Assembly (NCBI GenBank): GCA_963931525.1
Contig: OZ007023.1
Location: 310,001-374,000 of the forward strand
Source of the DNA: Fimenecus sp900545625
GTDB taxonomy: Bacteria > Bacillota > Clostridia > Oscillospirales > Acutalibacteraceae
Length of the DNA stretch: 64,000 nt
Direction: 5' to 3'
Shown here: in pieces, positions 36,958-45,021 of the stretch
Layout of the letters: each line of letters starts with the position of its first letter
Numbering within the stretch: the stretch's first letter is position 1
Program-made: the position numbers and the translations under genes
The notes under the pieces: model-generated
Seen by the model: only the letters and a program-made list of their open reading frames with translations
What the model was told of the DNA's origin: nothing
Databases searched by the model: none

Positions 36958-37653
36958 TTATTCTTCACGAGGGTCGATGTATTTTGCAGCGTTTGCAAAA
37001 CGACCGTACGTACCTGTATTCTTTTTAAGCGCCTCGTCGGCGGAGACGCCGTGGCGGATATCCTCAAGCATCTTGCCGACCTTGATGAACTCATAGCCGA
37101 TGACCTCGTCGTTCTCGTCGAGCGCCATTCTGGTGACATAGCCTTCCGCCATTTCCATGTAGCGGACGCCCTTCAGCTTCGTGGAGAACATCGTACCGAC
37201 CTGCGAACGAAGGCCTTTGCCGAGATCCTCGAGCGCCGCGCCGATGACCAGACCGTCCTCTGAGAACGCGGACTGCGTTCTGCCGTAAACAAACTGCAAA
37301 AAGATCTCGCGCATGGCAACGTTGATCGCGTCGCACACAAGGTCGGTATTTAAGCATTCGAGCAGCGTTTTGCCGGGCAGGATCTCCGCCGCCATAGCCG
37401 CCGAATGGGTCATGCCCGAACAGCCGATGGTCTCGACCAGCGCTTCCTCAACAATGCCGTTTTTGACGTTGAGCGACAGCTTGCAGGTACCCTGCTGCGG
37501 TGCGCACCAGCCCACACCGTGCGAAAAGCCGGAGATGTCCTTGATCTCATACGCCTTGACCCATTTCCCTTCCTCGGGGATGGGTGCGGGGCCGTGCTTG
37601 GGGCCTTTTGCAACACAGCACATTTTTTCAACTTCATGGGAATAGTTCATCAT
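36958..37653 (-). CDS. Iron-sulfur cluster assembly scaffold, NifU N-terminal-like
   Basis: This 231-residue protein begins MMNYSHEVEKMCC and has cysteines in the NifU/IscU-like positions: GVGWCAPQQGTCKLSL, ETIGCSGMTHSAAMAAE and DLVCDAINVAMRE. It probably assembles or carries an Fe-S cluster for a partner, most likely the GGGtGRT protein encoded next. ATG 37653 follows AAAGGAG by 11 nt; codons further upstream lie on the promoter. The two genes form one transcript ending at 35857. Confidence 0.87.
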   Translation of the reverse strand: MMNYSHEVEKMCCVAKGPKHGPAPIPEEGKWVKAYEIKDISGFSHGVGWCAPQQGTCKLSLNVKNGIVEEALVETIGCSGMTHSAAMAAEILPGKTLLECLNTDLVCDAINVAMREIFLQFVYGRTQSAFSEDGLVIGAALEDLGKGLRSQVGTMFSTKLKGVRYMEMAEGYVTRMALDENDEVIGYEFIKVGKMLEDIRHGVSADEALKKNTGTYGRFANAAKYIDPREE

Positions 37654-37689
37654 GTTTTTTGGAACTCCTTTCTCAACAGGACTGCATAT

Positions 37690-37718
37690 ATTATACTGAT
37701 TTGCCGCTCGATTATCAA
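37690..37718 (-). promoter_or_regulatory. Promoter of the NifU-like/GGGtGRT operon
   Basis: The minus strand reads TTGATA, 17 bp, TATAAT. It lies just after the stop of the upstream small gene and gives a leader of about 30 nt. Confidence 0.75.
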
Positions 37719-37737
37719 TAGAAAAAATCACAAACTG

Positions 37738-37992
37738 CTAATTCTTTCCATAAAAAAATTGTCGATTATCGCGGTAAACGCGCCGTTTTGCACAGTCCGT
37801 ATAATAGGTTTCCAAAAGCCCCGCCGTCATGCGCACATCGCGGCGCATTTCGTAAAGGCAGGCAAGGCGGCGGTATGCCTCGTGCCGTTTCTCGCCCGAA
37901 AGGGACTTGGCATACGGCAAAAAGCGGTCGATCTGCCGCGTCAAGGTCTCTTCATCCTGCCGGTAGGTTTGTGCCATTTGTGTCAAAGTCAT
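37738..37992 (-). CDS. Small helical protein with SOS-type control region
   Basis: This 84-residue protein starts MTLTQMAQTYRQDEETLTRQ and is basic and helical, with no membrane segment or cysteine pair. I do not recognise the family. AGAGGGAG lies just before the ATG at 37992. Its promoter (TTGTCA, 17 bp, TACAAT at 38044-38072) is followed directly by a GAAC-N4-GTTC palindrome like the Gram-positive LexA operator, which suggests DNA-damage induction. Its stop is 20 nt from the -35 of the next operon, so it is a single-gene unit. Confidence 0.7.
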   Translation of the reverse strand: MTLTQMAQTYRQDEETLTRQIDRFLPYAKSLSGEKRHEAYRRLACLYEMRRDVRMTAGLLETYYTDCAKRRVYRDNRQFFYGKN

Positions 37993-38017
37993 GCGCTCCC
38001 TCTCTTCCGAAATAACA

Positions 38018-38030
38018 GAACAAATGTTCG
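38018..38030 (-). promoter_or_regulatory. LexA (DinR)-like operator
   Basis: The minus strand reads CGAACATTTGTTC. The consensus Gram-positive SOS box is CGAAC-N4-GTTCG, so 12 of 12 core positions of GAAC-N4-GTTC plus the first C match. It covers about +7 to +19 of the predicted transcript. Confidence 0.6.
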
Positions 38031-38043
38031 TTTTCTGTGCTCG

Positions 38044-38072
38044 ATTGTAACATCCTATCGCACCTTTGACAA
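38044..38072 (-). promoter_or_regulatory. Promoter of the SOS-type small gene
   Basis: The minus strand reads TTGTCA, 17 bp, TACAAT, 14 bp upstream of the LexA-like operator. Confidence 0.65.
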
Positions 38073-38279
38073 GGCTTGTCCGCAGGAAAAGTCCGTTTTT
38101 TGGGACTTGGTCTGTGGTAAGAGAAAACACGCTGCACGGTAAATCTTGGCGCACGGTGCAGCAGGAATTTATAGACATTTGTTGAGAATCCCTCTTCCCT
38201 TTTGGGCGGATGTGTGTTAAAATAATCACAGATTCGACATGTGCGCAGGCTGTGTGCATATGGGAAAGGAGCTGTACGA

Positions 38280-38489
38280 GTGGATTTTTCAGACGTGTTC
38301 CGCTTTTTTTCGGAAGCAGCGGAATTGACCCCTGAGCGCCGCGCGGCGGAGCTCGTTTGCGTCGCAGCAGCGGCTGTACTGCTTAGCATCCTGCTCGGCG
38401 CGCTGCTTGTACGGCGGATCCGGAAATATAAAGCGGAGGAACATCATGCCCACACCCCAAAAGAACCAGACCCTCACGCTGAAAATTGA
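38280..38489 (+). CDS. Small single-pass membrane protein
   Basis: This 69-residue protein starts at GTG 38280 with AAAGGAG 8 nt upstream. It has an amphipathic start, one membrane helix at about residues 22-42 (LVCVAAAAVLLSILLGALLV), an Arg/Lys stop-transfer cluster RRIRKYK and a His/Glu/Pro-rich tail. It overlaps the first 44 nt of rlmD in another frame, so the two are probably translated from one mRNA. Function unknown. Confidence 0.65.
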   Translation: MDFSDVFRFFSEAAELTPERRAAELVCVAAAAVLLSILLGALLVRRIRKYKAEEHHAHTPKEPDPHAEN

Positions 38490-39816
38490 AGCGCTTACCG
38501 CCGAGGGAAGCGGCGTGGGCCATTTAGACGGTTTTGCGATATTCGTGCGCGGCGGCGTGCCCGGCGATACGGTCGAAGCACACATCATCAAATCGAAAAC
38601 AAACTACGCGGTCGCCAAGGTCACGCGCGTCTTGTCCGCGTCGCCGCACCGTATTCCAAACGACTGTCCGCTGTTCCCGCGCTGCGGCGGCTGCGCGCTT
38701 CGTGAGCTCGAATACGGCTTTGAAGCGGAAGAAAAAAAGCGCCGTGTGGAGGACGCCTTCCGCCGCCTTGCGCATATCGACGCTGCCTGTGAAGAGCTCC
38801 TTGTACCGGCGAGCACAGAACGCTACCGCAACAAGGCGCAATACCCGGTCGCCCGTGTGGACGGGAAGGTGCAGATCGGCTTTTACGCGGCGCGTTCGCA
38901 CCGTGTGATCGACTGCACGGACTGCCTTTTGCAGCCTGCGGAATTTGCCGAGATCGTGCGGGTGTTCCGCACATTTTTAGAAGAATTTGACATTTCGGTA
39001 TATAATGCCGACACGCATAAGGGGCTTATTCGCCATTTGTATTTGCGCAAGGGCTTCGTGAGCGGTGAAATCATGGTCTGTGTTGTGATAAACGGCGGCG
39101 TGCTGCCGCACGCAGACACGCTTATCGCACGCCTTTTGGAGCTGCATGCGGGTATTACAAGCATACAGCTCAACCGCAATACCGAACGCACCAATGTCAT
39201 CCTCGGCGCAAGCTGCACCGTGCTTTGGGGTGCGCCGTATATCACGGATACGCTTTGCGGCATCCGCGTGCGGCTTTCGCCGCAGTCGTTTTACCAGGTC
39301 AACCGCGACATGGCGGAACGGCTTTACGGAAAAGCCGCAGAATTCGCGGGGCTGACAGGACGGGAAACCGTGCTTGACCTCTACTGCGGCACAGGGCTCA
39401 TCGGGCTTTCCATGGCGCGGAGGATCGGCCGGCTGTACGGTGCGGAGATCGTGCCCGAAGCGGTGGAGGATGCGCGCCGGAACGCTGCGGAAAACGGGAT
39501 TGAAAACGCGGAATTTTTCTGTGGGGATGCGGGCGACGCGGCGGCGCGTTTGCAGACCTTGGGCGTACATCCCGATGTTGTTTTGCTCGACCCGCCGCGC
39601 AAGGGCTGCAGCGAGCAGGTGCTTAAGACGATCGCCGCCATGCAGCCGCAGAAAATCGTCTATATTTCCTGTGACCCCGCCACACTCGCACGCGACTGCG
39701 CACGCTTGCAGCCTCTTGGCTATACGGCGCGCCGGCTTGCCGCCGCTGACCTTTTTCCGCGCACGAGCCACGTGGAAAGCGTGTGCCTGTTGGTGTGGAC
39801 GGGGGATGCGGTATGA
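38446..39816 (+). CDS. rlmD: 23S rRNA (uracil-C5)-methyltransferase, RlmD/RumA family
   Basis: This 456-residue enzyme has an N-terminal TRAM domain (TLKIEALTAEGSGVGHLDG), a 4Fe-4S site with CPLFPRCGGC and a later DCTDC, the SAM motif LDLYCGTGLIGLSMA, LLDPPRKGC and the catalytic Cys in YISCDPATLARD. It methylates U1939 and/or U747; Firmicutes often have one enzyme for both. ATG 38446 follows GGAGGAACATC; upstream in-frame codons belong to the overlapping small gene. Confidence 0.94.
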   Translation: MPTPQKNQTLTLKIEALTAEGSGVGHLDGFAIFVRGGVPGDTVEAHIIKSKTNYAVAKVTRVLSASPHRIPNDCPLFPRCGGCALRELEYGFEAEEKKRRVEDAFRRLAHIDAACEELLVPASTERYRNKAQYPVARVDGKVQIGFYAARSHRVIDCTDCLLQPAEFAEIVRVFRTFLEEFDISVYNADTHKGLIRHLYLRKGFVSGEIMVCVVINGGVLPHADTLIARLLELHAGITSIQLNRNTERTNVILGASCTVLWGAPYITDTLCGIRVRLSPQSFYQVNRDMAERLYGKAAEFAGLTGRETVLDLYCGTGLIGLSMARRIGRLYGAEIVPEAVEDARRNAAENGIENAEFFCGDAGDAAARLQTLGVHPDVVLLDPPRKGCSEQVLKTIAAMQPQKIVYISCDPATLARDCARLQPLGYTARRLAAADLFPRTSHVESVCLLVWTGDAV

Positions 39817-40397
39817 GCACAAGCCAAAACACACCGCTGCTCGCAGAAGGCGATCTGATTCTGCGGCGGTTTTCCGAAAGCGATATCCCCGCGCTGTTTG
39901 CGCTTTATGCGGATCGGGCGGTAAACAAGTTTTTGCCGTGGTTTCCCTTGGAGACACAGGCGCAGGCTGAATCGCTGTTTCGGGAAAAGTATGAGACATT
40001 CTACCGAAACTCGGCCGGTTACCGTTACGCAGTCTGCCTGCAAGCGGATAATCTGCCCATCGGCTATGTCCATATAGAGGCGGACGGCGCACACGACCTT
40101 GGGTATGCACTGCGACGGGAGTTTTGGGGTCAAGGCATCATGACGCGTGCAGCACGTCTGGTGCTGGCACGGGCAAAGGCGGACGGCATGCCGTTTGTGA
40201 CCGCCACGCATGACCGCGAAAATCCGCGCAGCGGCGCCGTCATGCAGAGGCTCGGCATGCGCTACGCCTATTCGTACACAGAGCTTTGGCAGCCCAAAAA
40301 CATTCCTGTGGTATTCCGCATGTATCAAATCAATTTCGATCCTGCCGCGCCGCTTTACACCGCATACAGGGCGCAAACGGCGCGAGCGGAGCGCTGA
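39813..40397 (+). CDS. GNAT acetyltransferase, RimJ/RimL-like
   Basis: This 194-residue protein has the RimL-type layout: LILRRFSESDIPALFALYAD at the start, LGYALRREFWGQGIMTRAARL as the acetyl-CoA loop near residue 100, and ATHDRENPRSGAVMQRLGMR. It may acetylate a ribosomal protein or a small molecule; the substrate is not predictable. The ATG overlaps the rlmD stop as ATGA, so it is cotranscribed with rlmD. Confidence 0.88.
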   Translation: MSTSQNTPLLAEGDLILRRFSESDIPALFALYADRAVNKFLPWFPLETQAQAESLFREKYETFYRNSAGYRYAVCLQADNLPIGYVHIEADGAHDLGYALRREFWGQGIMTRAARLVLARAKADGMPFVTATHDRENPRSGAVMQRLGMRYAYSYTELWQPKNIPVVFRMYQINFDPAAPLYTAYRAQTARAER

Positions 40398-40425
40398 ATC
40401 AAACAAGTAAAAACATGGTATACAA

Positions 40426-40451
40426 CGGGCGCAGCCATATGGCTGCGCCCG
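40426..40451 (+). terminator. Terminator hairpin after the GNAT gene
   Basis: A perfect palindrome CGGGCGCAGCCA-TA-TGGCTGCGCCCG lies 28 nt after the stop, followed by the weak T-run TGTTGGTTTG. Confidence 0.65.
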
Positions 40452-40473
40452 TGTTGGTTTGTCTGCGGAAATC

Positions 40474-40550
40474 ATGAAAATTTCATTTGTCGGACAGGAG
40501 GACGTGCAAAGGGTTTCCGAGGAAATAAAGGTTTTTACCCCCACCGCCGG
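40474..40550 (+). pseudogene. Possible 5' gene fragment cut by a repeat element
   Basis: An open frame starting MKISFVGQEDVQRVSEEIKV reads like the N-terminus of a normal protein for about 26 codons and then enters repeat element B at 40551, where the translation loses coding character. There is no good ribosome binding site. It may be the remnant of a gene broken by the element, or chance. Confidence 0.25.
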
Positions 40551-41060
40551 TCAGATTTCAGAAGTTAGAAGGCAGATATCAGAAGCGGTGTGGAAAGAGC
40601 CCCCGCGTATCAACGGCTGCGTTACAACCGAAAATCAGCAAAAATCGTAGGGACAGGGCTTGTCCCTGTCCGTTTGCGATGCGCTTCCCTGCGGACAGCC
40701 GCAAGGGCTGTCCCTACGGGGTTGCAGGACTTCGGCGCGAGCAGATTCTCCGAATCCCGAACCCTTTTGTCGCTTTGCGACATTTCCCCTGACAGGGGAA
40801 TCACCCGCGCCCTACACGGCTTGCACCAAATTTCGCTTCCGCAGAGAGCCCGCCCTACAAGTGGTGCTCTTTTTATTTCAGCGCAGCCGTGGCTTTGCGC
40901 AGACCCGCCTGCCCCACGTCTAACATCTAATATCTAACGTCTAAAATCTAAAACGGCCAGCCGCAAGGGCTGTCCCTACGGATTGCGCGCATTTCGGCTT
41001 TACTGCAAGCTTACCAATCCCGCGTCTGATATCTAATGTCTAACATCTAAAATCTAAAAA
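40551..41060. repeat. Intergenic repeat element, copy B (with an extra right end)
   Basis: The left array (40551-40586) and the right array (40917-40953) are inverted TTAGATG-type repeats as in copy A. A second right array follows at 41024-41060. Palindromes include GTAGGGACAGGGCTTGTCCC at 40649-40668 and two copies of AGCCGCAAGGGCTGTCCC (40697-40714 and 40959-40976). The segment 40741-40817 is, on the other strand, clearly related to 35580-35655 of copy A (the two adjacent hairpins with AAAGGGT). This element occupies most of the 757-bp gap before 41155; no gene is visible in it. Confidence 0.72.
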
Positions 41061-41061
41061 T

Positions 41062-41085
41062 CGCCCCGTGCTTTCGCACGGGGCG
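41062..41085 (-). terminator. Terminator of the surface-protein operon
   Basis: The 10-bp stem CGCCCCGTGC/GCACGGGGCG is followed on the minus strand by ATTTTTAGATTTTAGA, where the T-run belongs to repeat copy B. Confidence 0.85.
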
Positions 41086-41154
41086 TGATTGGTTTACACT
41101 TCATTTTCATGTGCCGTGCGGCGAAGTGCCGCACACTGCATGAAACGCCTTACC

Positions 41155-42105
41155 TTACACAGCGGTATTCTCTTCCTCCTGCTTCTTCTTTCTGCGCAGC
41201 AGGAAGAACAGGAACGGAATGCCGCCGAAGATCAGCACGAGCGTTGCGCCCGCTGCCACGGGATATTCCCGGATCAGCGCACCGGTCTGGGTGATGATCG
41301 GGTTTTCCGTGATGGGCACTTCGGGCTCTGTGCCGGGGACAAGGGTAACGGTACCGTCGTCATTCACGACGAAGTCAAGCAGGATGCTTTCCGTGCCGGC
41401 AGGAACAGTCACAAGCTGCGTGCCGTCGGGGAGCTTCGTCACGGTGACTTCCGTTGCGGTCTCGCTTTCGGTCACGGAGAAATTCGCCGTGCCCGCCACC
41501 GTGCCGTCGGGGTCATAGATGGTTACGGTGTGGTAACCGTCTTTGATGTCGTCCACAGCATATTCGCCGTCTTCGTTCGCAGCGGTTTCGATCTCACCGA
41601 AGTCAAAGACCAGCCCTGCATTCGGATACGGCTTGTCGCCGCGGTACACACCGCCGCTCATGGCAATATGCACACATTCATCCGCGCCCTTGTTGGGATC
41701 CTCGGGGTCATATTCGGGATCAGAGGGGTCGAGGGGCTTCGCGTCCTCGCACTTTTGGAATGTAAACACGATGTCCACATTCGTATGCACGCCGGAAAGT
41801 ATCAGCTGCCCATACTGCATCTGATCCGTCACGTCCTCGCCGTTGACGGTGACGCTCTGGAGGTGATCCGTCGCCTGACAGATCACGCTGAGCGTAACGT
41901 CATCAAAGCGTTCCACGGTAAGCGTCGTGCCGCTGGGCAGGACCTCGCCGCCATACAGGACGTAGCCGCCTTCGTTGTAAGTCACGGTAATTTCATGCTC
42001 GCCGGGTACGACCGTGCTTACCTCTACGCTGCCGAGTCCGAAGACGCCGAGCTGCATCGCACAGCACAGCAGCAAGGCCAGCACGGCGCTGCAAGCTTTT
42101 TTCAT
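41155..42105 (-). CDS. Exported protein with C-terminal membrane anchor (sortase-signal-like)
   Basis: This 316-residue protein has a signal peptide (residues 1-24), an Ig-like N-terminal part, a Cys pair (residues about 118 and 145) and a CnaB-like beta domain (EDGEYAVDDIKDGYHTVTIYDPDG). The end reads ITQTGALIREYP, a hydrophobic helix of about 20 residues, then RRKKKQEEE. This is the layout of a cell-wall sorting signal with a non-canonical x-x-x-T-G motif. AAAGGGGTG precedes the ATG. It is the last gene of the operon and the only product of it with an obvious membrane anchor, so it may tether or nucleate the assembly. Confidence 0.75.
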   Translation of the reverse strand: MKKACSAVLALLLCCAMQLGVFGLGSVEVSTVVPGEHEITVTYNEGGYVLYGGEVLPSGTTLTVERFDDVTLSVICQATDHLQSVTVNGEDVTDQMQYGQLILSGVHTNVDIVFTFQKCEDAKPLDPSDPEYDPEDPNKGADECVHIAMSGGVYRGDKPYPNAGLVFDFGEIETAANEDGEYAVDDIKDGYHTVTIYDPDGTVAGTANFSVTESETATEVTVTKLPDGTQLVTVPAGTESILLDFVVNDDGTVTLVPGTEPEVPITENPIITQTGALIREYPVAAGATLVLIFGGIPFLFFLLRRKKKQEEENTAV

Positions 42106-42164
42106 GAAATCACCCCTTTCGTGGGTTTCTGACGTTCAAGTCTTTCGAATACCGAAACGAAAGG

Positions 42165-42641
42165 TTATGCAGGCGTGTAAGTTGCCGTGTAGGTGATGGT
42201 ACCACTGTAGCTGCCCGCAGGTACGCTATCCCAGCCGGAAACCATACCGCTCACGGAAACCTTAGCGGCGGTGCCGTTGTCATAGCCGGTATAGGTCTGA
42301 GCCGTCGTCGTGCCGCTAAGCGTAAGGGTCAGTTCATGGCTGTCCGCATCCTTCAGGTTGGCAGCGGCAACGGAGACAACCAGCTGAGAACCATCCACAA
42401 GGTTGTGGTTAACAGAGTACGAAGCGTCAAACGCTTGATCGCTACCCCAAGTCACATTGATCGGGCTTGCAGGAACGGTCACGGTGTAGGTGTCGTCGGC
42501 AGCGGCTGCAGAGGTCTGGACCACAACTTCAGACGCTTGGGCAGTGTCTTTTTCGATCGGGTTTATATAATCTGCAAACGAAACAACGCTGATAGAGAAC
42601 ATCATAACAACTGCAAGGGCTACTGCTAAAAACTTTTTCAT
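42165..42641 (-). CDS. Small secreted beta-domain protein, paralog 1
   Basis: This 158-residue protein has a signal peptide (MKKFLAVALAVVMMFSISVV, cleavage near residue 23) and one domain. The motifs of the set are present: a strand EVVVQTS, then YTVTVPASPINVTWG near residues 53-67, DGSQLVVSV, and the terminal strand WDSVPAGSYSGTITYTATYT. It is the smallest version, with few insertions. It has no cysteine, membrane helix or anchor. AAAAGGAG precedes the ATG. It lies 59 nt upstream of the anchored protein gene and 73 nt after paralog 2. Confidence 0.8.
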   Translation of the reverse strand: MKKFLAVALAVVMMFSISVVSFADYINPIEKDTAQASEVVVQTSAAAADDTYTVTVPASPINVTWGSDQAFDASYSVNHNLVDGSQLVVSVAAANLKDADSHELTLTLSGTTTAQTYTGYDNGTAAKVSVSGMVSGWDSVPAGSYSGTITYTATYTPA

Positions 42642-42714
42642 AGGTTTACTCCTTTTTGATATGTTTAAATTTATAATTTCGGTGTTCGGTGGGTTTCACC
42701 TGAACCTGCTGTGC

Positions 42715-43242
42715 TTATGCGCCGGTATGGGCTGTGTCAGAAACCGCCACGTTGAAGGTCAGTATGTCGGTGTACTCCCCTACGGCGGCCGCGGCCCATT
42801 CGGAGTCGGCAATCAAAACGCTTGTTGTCTGACTCCCGTTTGCCAACGGCCCTGCCGTGCAGAACGGTTCCGTTTCCACCGGCACGGTGCCGTCAAGCGT
42901 GTAGTCCAGCGTGAACACGGAATCCTGCGCCGTCATCGTCCCGGCGTTTTTGTCGAGCCACACCTCAAGATGCTGCCCGTTAAAAAGCTGGCTTTCATAC
43001 GACCAGGTGAAGTTGTCGCCGCCGGCTTCTTCCGGGGTACCTTCCCATGGGATCTCAATCGATGCGGGAATGGTGATCGTGTACCACGCCGCGTTTTCCC
43101 AGTCTGTCGTTTGCACGACCACCGTAGCAGAATCGTCCGTCTCCTGCGAAATAACCTGCCCATCCTCCGGTGCGGCAAATGCCGGTACACATATAAGCAA
43201 TGTCAGACAAAGCGCAAGCACAACAGAGAGAACCTTTTTCAT
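42715..43242 (-). CDS. Small secreted beta-domain protein, paralog 2
   Basis: This 175-residue protein has a signal peptide cleaved near ALA/AFA at residue 23. The domain shows TVVVQTTDWE, WYTITIPASIEIPWEGTPEE, a WSYESQLFNGQHLEVWL strand pair and the final GEYTDILTFNVAV, followed by a short tail ending TGA. The stretch IPWEGTPEE...GGD...WSY..QL is shared almost exactly with paralog 3, so the two derive from a recent duplication. AAAGGAG lies about 10 nt before the ATG. Confidence 0.8.
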   Translation of the reverse strand: MKKVLSVVLALCLTLLICVPAFAAPEDGQVISQETDDSATVVVQTTDWENAAWYTITIPASIEIPWEGTPEEAGGDNFTWSYESQLFNGQHLEVWLDKNAGTMTAQDSVFTLDYTLDGTVPVETEPFCTAGPLANGSQTTSVLIADSEWAAAAVGEYTDILTFNVAVSDTAHTGA

Positions 43243-43293
43243 AGGCCTGCTCCTTTGCTGTTAAAGACGGGAATTTTTCCCAAAGTGAGGAAC

Positions 43294-43806
43294 TTAAGCG
43301 GCTGTGTAATCCGCCGTGAAGGTAACCGTCGCAGTGTACTCGTCGACCGGGACGGTATCCCAGCCCTCAACTGCCACGTCAATGGTCTGATCCGTGGTGC
43401 TCGCAAACGAAGTAACGGTTGCGCTGGTATCGCCGGTAAGCTCGTAGGTCAGCGTGGGAGCATTCTCGAAGGAGCCGGTCGTCGAATCAATAGCAATCGC
43501 CAGCGTGTCGCCGGTGTTCAGCTGCGCAGCATAGGACCATTCGATGACGTCGCCGCCGAATTCTTCCGGGGTGCCTTCCCACGGGATCTCGACCGTTGCG
43601 GGGATGGTGATCGTGTAGTTCGCCGCGCCGCCGGTCTCGCCGTATTTGTGGGTCAAAGTCTTAAGCTCGGTCTGCATGTCGCCTGCGGGGGTGACTTCCC
43701 ATTGGCCTTCGTCATTCATAGTTGCTTCGTATGTGGTGGCGAACGCCATGACGCTCATGGAAAGAACCATAACGATAGCCAGAGCTGCTGCTAAAAGTTT
43801 TTTCAT
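43294..43806 (-). CDS. Small secreted beta-domain protein, paralog 3
   Basis: The 170-residue product begins MKKLLAAALAIVMVLSMSVM with a typical signal peptide. ATG 43806 is chosen because GAGGG precedes it and upstream codons are not signal-like. It has YTITIPATVEIPWEGTPEE, WSYAAQLNTGDTLAIAI, LTYELTGD and the ending EGWDTVPVDEYTATVTFTADY. It is closest to paralog 2 in the core and to paralog 1 at the C-terminus. Confidence 0.8.
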   Translation of the reverse strand: MKKLLAAALAIVMVLSMSVMAFATTYEATMNDEGQWEVTPAGDMQTELKTLTHKYGETGGAANYTITIPATVEIPWEGTPEEFGGDVIEWSYAAQLNTGDTLAIAIDSTTGSFENAPTLTYELTGDTSATVTSFASTTDQTIDVAVEGWDTVPVDEYTATVTFTADYTAA

Positions 43807-43883
43807 GTTTTTCCCTCTATTCTCTAAATTTTTTCTTACCCGCAAAAGCGGCGGGCGCGCTATTTACCAAAGAGACTCTGCGT

Positions 43884-44411
43884 TTAAGCGATCGACGTGG
43901 TTCCCGCAGTAAACGTCAGGATGTCGCTGTACTCGGCGATCGTAGCATATTCCCATTGCTCATTAGCGACATTGACCGTGAAGCTGTACTCCGCAGACTT
44001 CTTAACCGGGTCGTCCGTCTTGATGGAAACCGGCGTACCGTTGTTCAGCGTATATGCAAGATCGTCTTCCAAAGCGTCATTTTTCAACAAATAGTCGCCG
44101 TCCTTGTCCGCTACCGTAACATTCACGCCGGTGTTGGGGCCGAGCTGTGAAGTCACCCAGAACATAACGTCTGTGGACTCTTCTTCCCAATAGATCGTGG
44201 TGGAAGCGGGAATGGTGACCGTGTAATATGCAGCGTCAACCGGATTGCCGTCCTCGTCGAGCTTTTGCGTCGAGGTGATGATCTGGGTGTCACCGTCCGT
44301 GGCGGGCGTAGCGACGCCATCCTCATCGACCTTTTCCCACGCCGCGAAGGACATCACGCTCATGGAAAAAACCATGATGACCGCAAGGGCCGCCGCAAGA
44401 ATTTTTTTCAT
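43884..44411 (-). CDS. Small secreted beta-domain protein, paralog 4
   Basis: This 175-residue protein has a signal peptide (MKKILAAALAVIMVFSMSVM). The domain shows QIITSTQKLDEDGNPVDA, YYTVTIPASTTIYWEEES and the ending QWEYATIAEYSDILTFTAG. The usual IPWG turn is changed to IYWEEE. KLDEDGNPVDA...YTVTIPA is nearly the same as in paralog 5, pointing to duplication. AAGGAGGAG lies 8-9 nt before the ATG. Confidence 0.8.
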   Translation of the reverse strand: MKKILAAALAVIMVFSMSVMSFAAWEKVDEDGVATPATDGDTQIITSTQKLDEDGNPVDAAYYTVTIPASTTIYWEEESTDVMFWVTSQLGPNTGVNVTVADKDGDYLLKNDALEDDLAYTLNNGTPVSIKTDDPVKKSAEYSFTVNVANEQWEYATIAEYSDILTFTAGTTSIA

Positions 44412-44457
44412 AGTTTTACTCCTCCTTAAGAGAATTTAATACAAACGCTTTTTGACC

Positions 44458-44982
44458 TCAGCCGGCCGGAGAAATCTCCGCCGTAAAGGTCAGGGTGTCG
44501 CTGTAAGTGCCGATCACGGCTTCATTCCAATCCTCTTCGGTCACAACGACGCTCAGCGGGACGGTTTCTGCCGGATAAACGGTGGGTTCCGTAGTCTCAT
44601 AGGCAACACCGTCGCCAAGCAGCGCATACGGCAGGGGAAGCTCAACGCCCGCCTCAGGTGAATAGGACATGTAGCCCTGCTCGCCCGCTACGGTGACGGC
44701 CAGCGTCTCGCCGTACGCAAGGTGGGTCTCCACCGCATAAGAGATGTCGTAAGACTCTGTGCCCCACGGGATCTCCTGGTCGGCGGGGATGGTCACGGTG
44801 TAGCTGCGCGCGTCAACCGGGTTGTTGTTATCATCCAGCTTCTTGTCGGAGGTCCTGATGATAACCTCAGCAGGGTCGCCCGTCTCCACGCCTTCTGCAT
44901 ACTCGATGTCTGCCGCAAAAGCGGGGACGCACACGGCAAGCATCATGACAACGGCAAGCGCCAAAGACAATGCTTTTTTCAT
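44458..44982 (-). CDS. Small secreted beta-domain protein, paralog 5
   Basis: This 174-residue protein has a signal peptide cleaved after AFA (residue 23). It shows EVIIRTSDKKLDDNNNPVDA, SYTVTIPADQEIPWGTE, a YGETLAVTV strand, LPYALLGDG and the ending EEDWNEAVIGTYSDTLTFTA. It has the most consensus-like version of the final strand. AAAAGGAG lies about 8 nt before the ATG. Confidence 0.8.
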   Translation of the reverse strand: MKKALSLALAVVMMLAVCVPAFAADIEYAEGVETGDPAEVIIRTSDKKLDDNNNPVDARSYTVTIPADQEIPWGTESYDISYAVETHLAYGETLAVTVAGEQGYMSYSPEAGVELPLPYALLGDGVAYETTEPTVYPAETVPLSVVVTEEDWNEAVIGTYSDTLTFTAEISPAG

Positions 44983-45021
44983 GGTTTTACTCCTTTTATA
45001 AAGATTTTTTACTTACAAAAA

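Noticed and set aside
40649..40720. tRNA-like or other RNA gene in the palindromes of the repeat elements
   Set aside because: The palindromes lack tRNA arms, anticodon loop and T-loop signature, and recur as parts of a repeat family. No tRNA or rRNA was found anywhere in the window.
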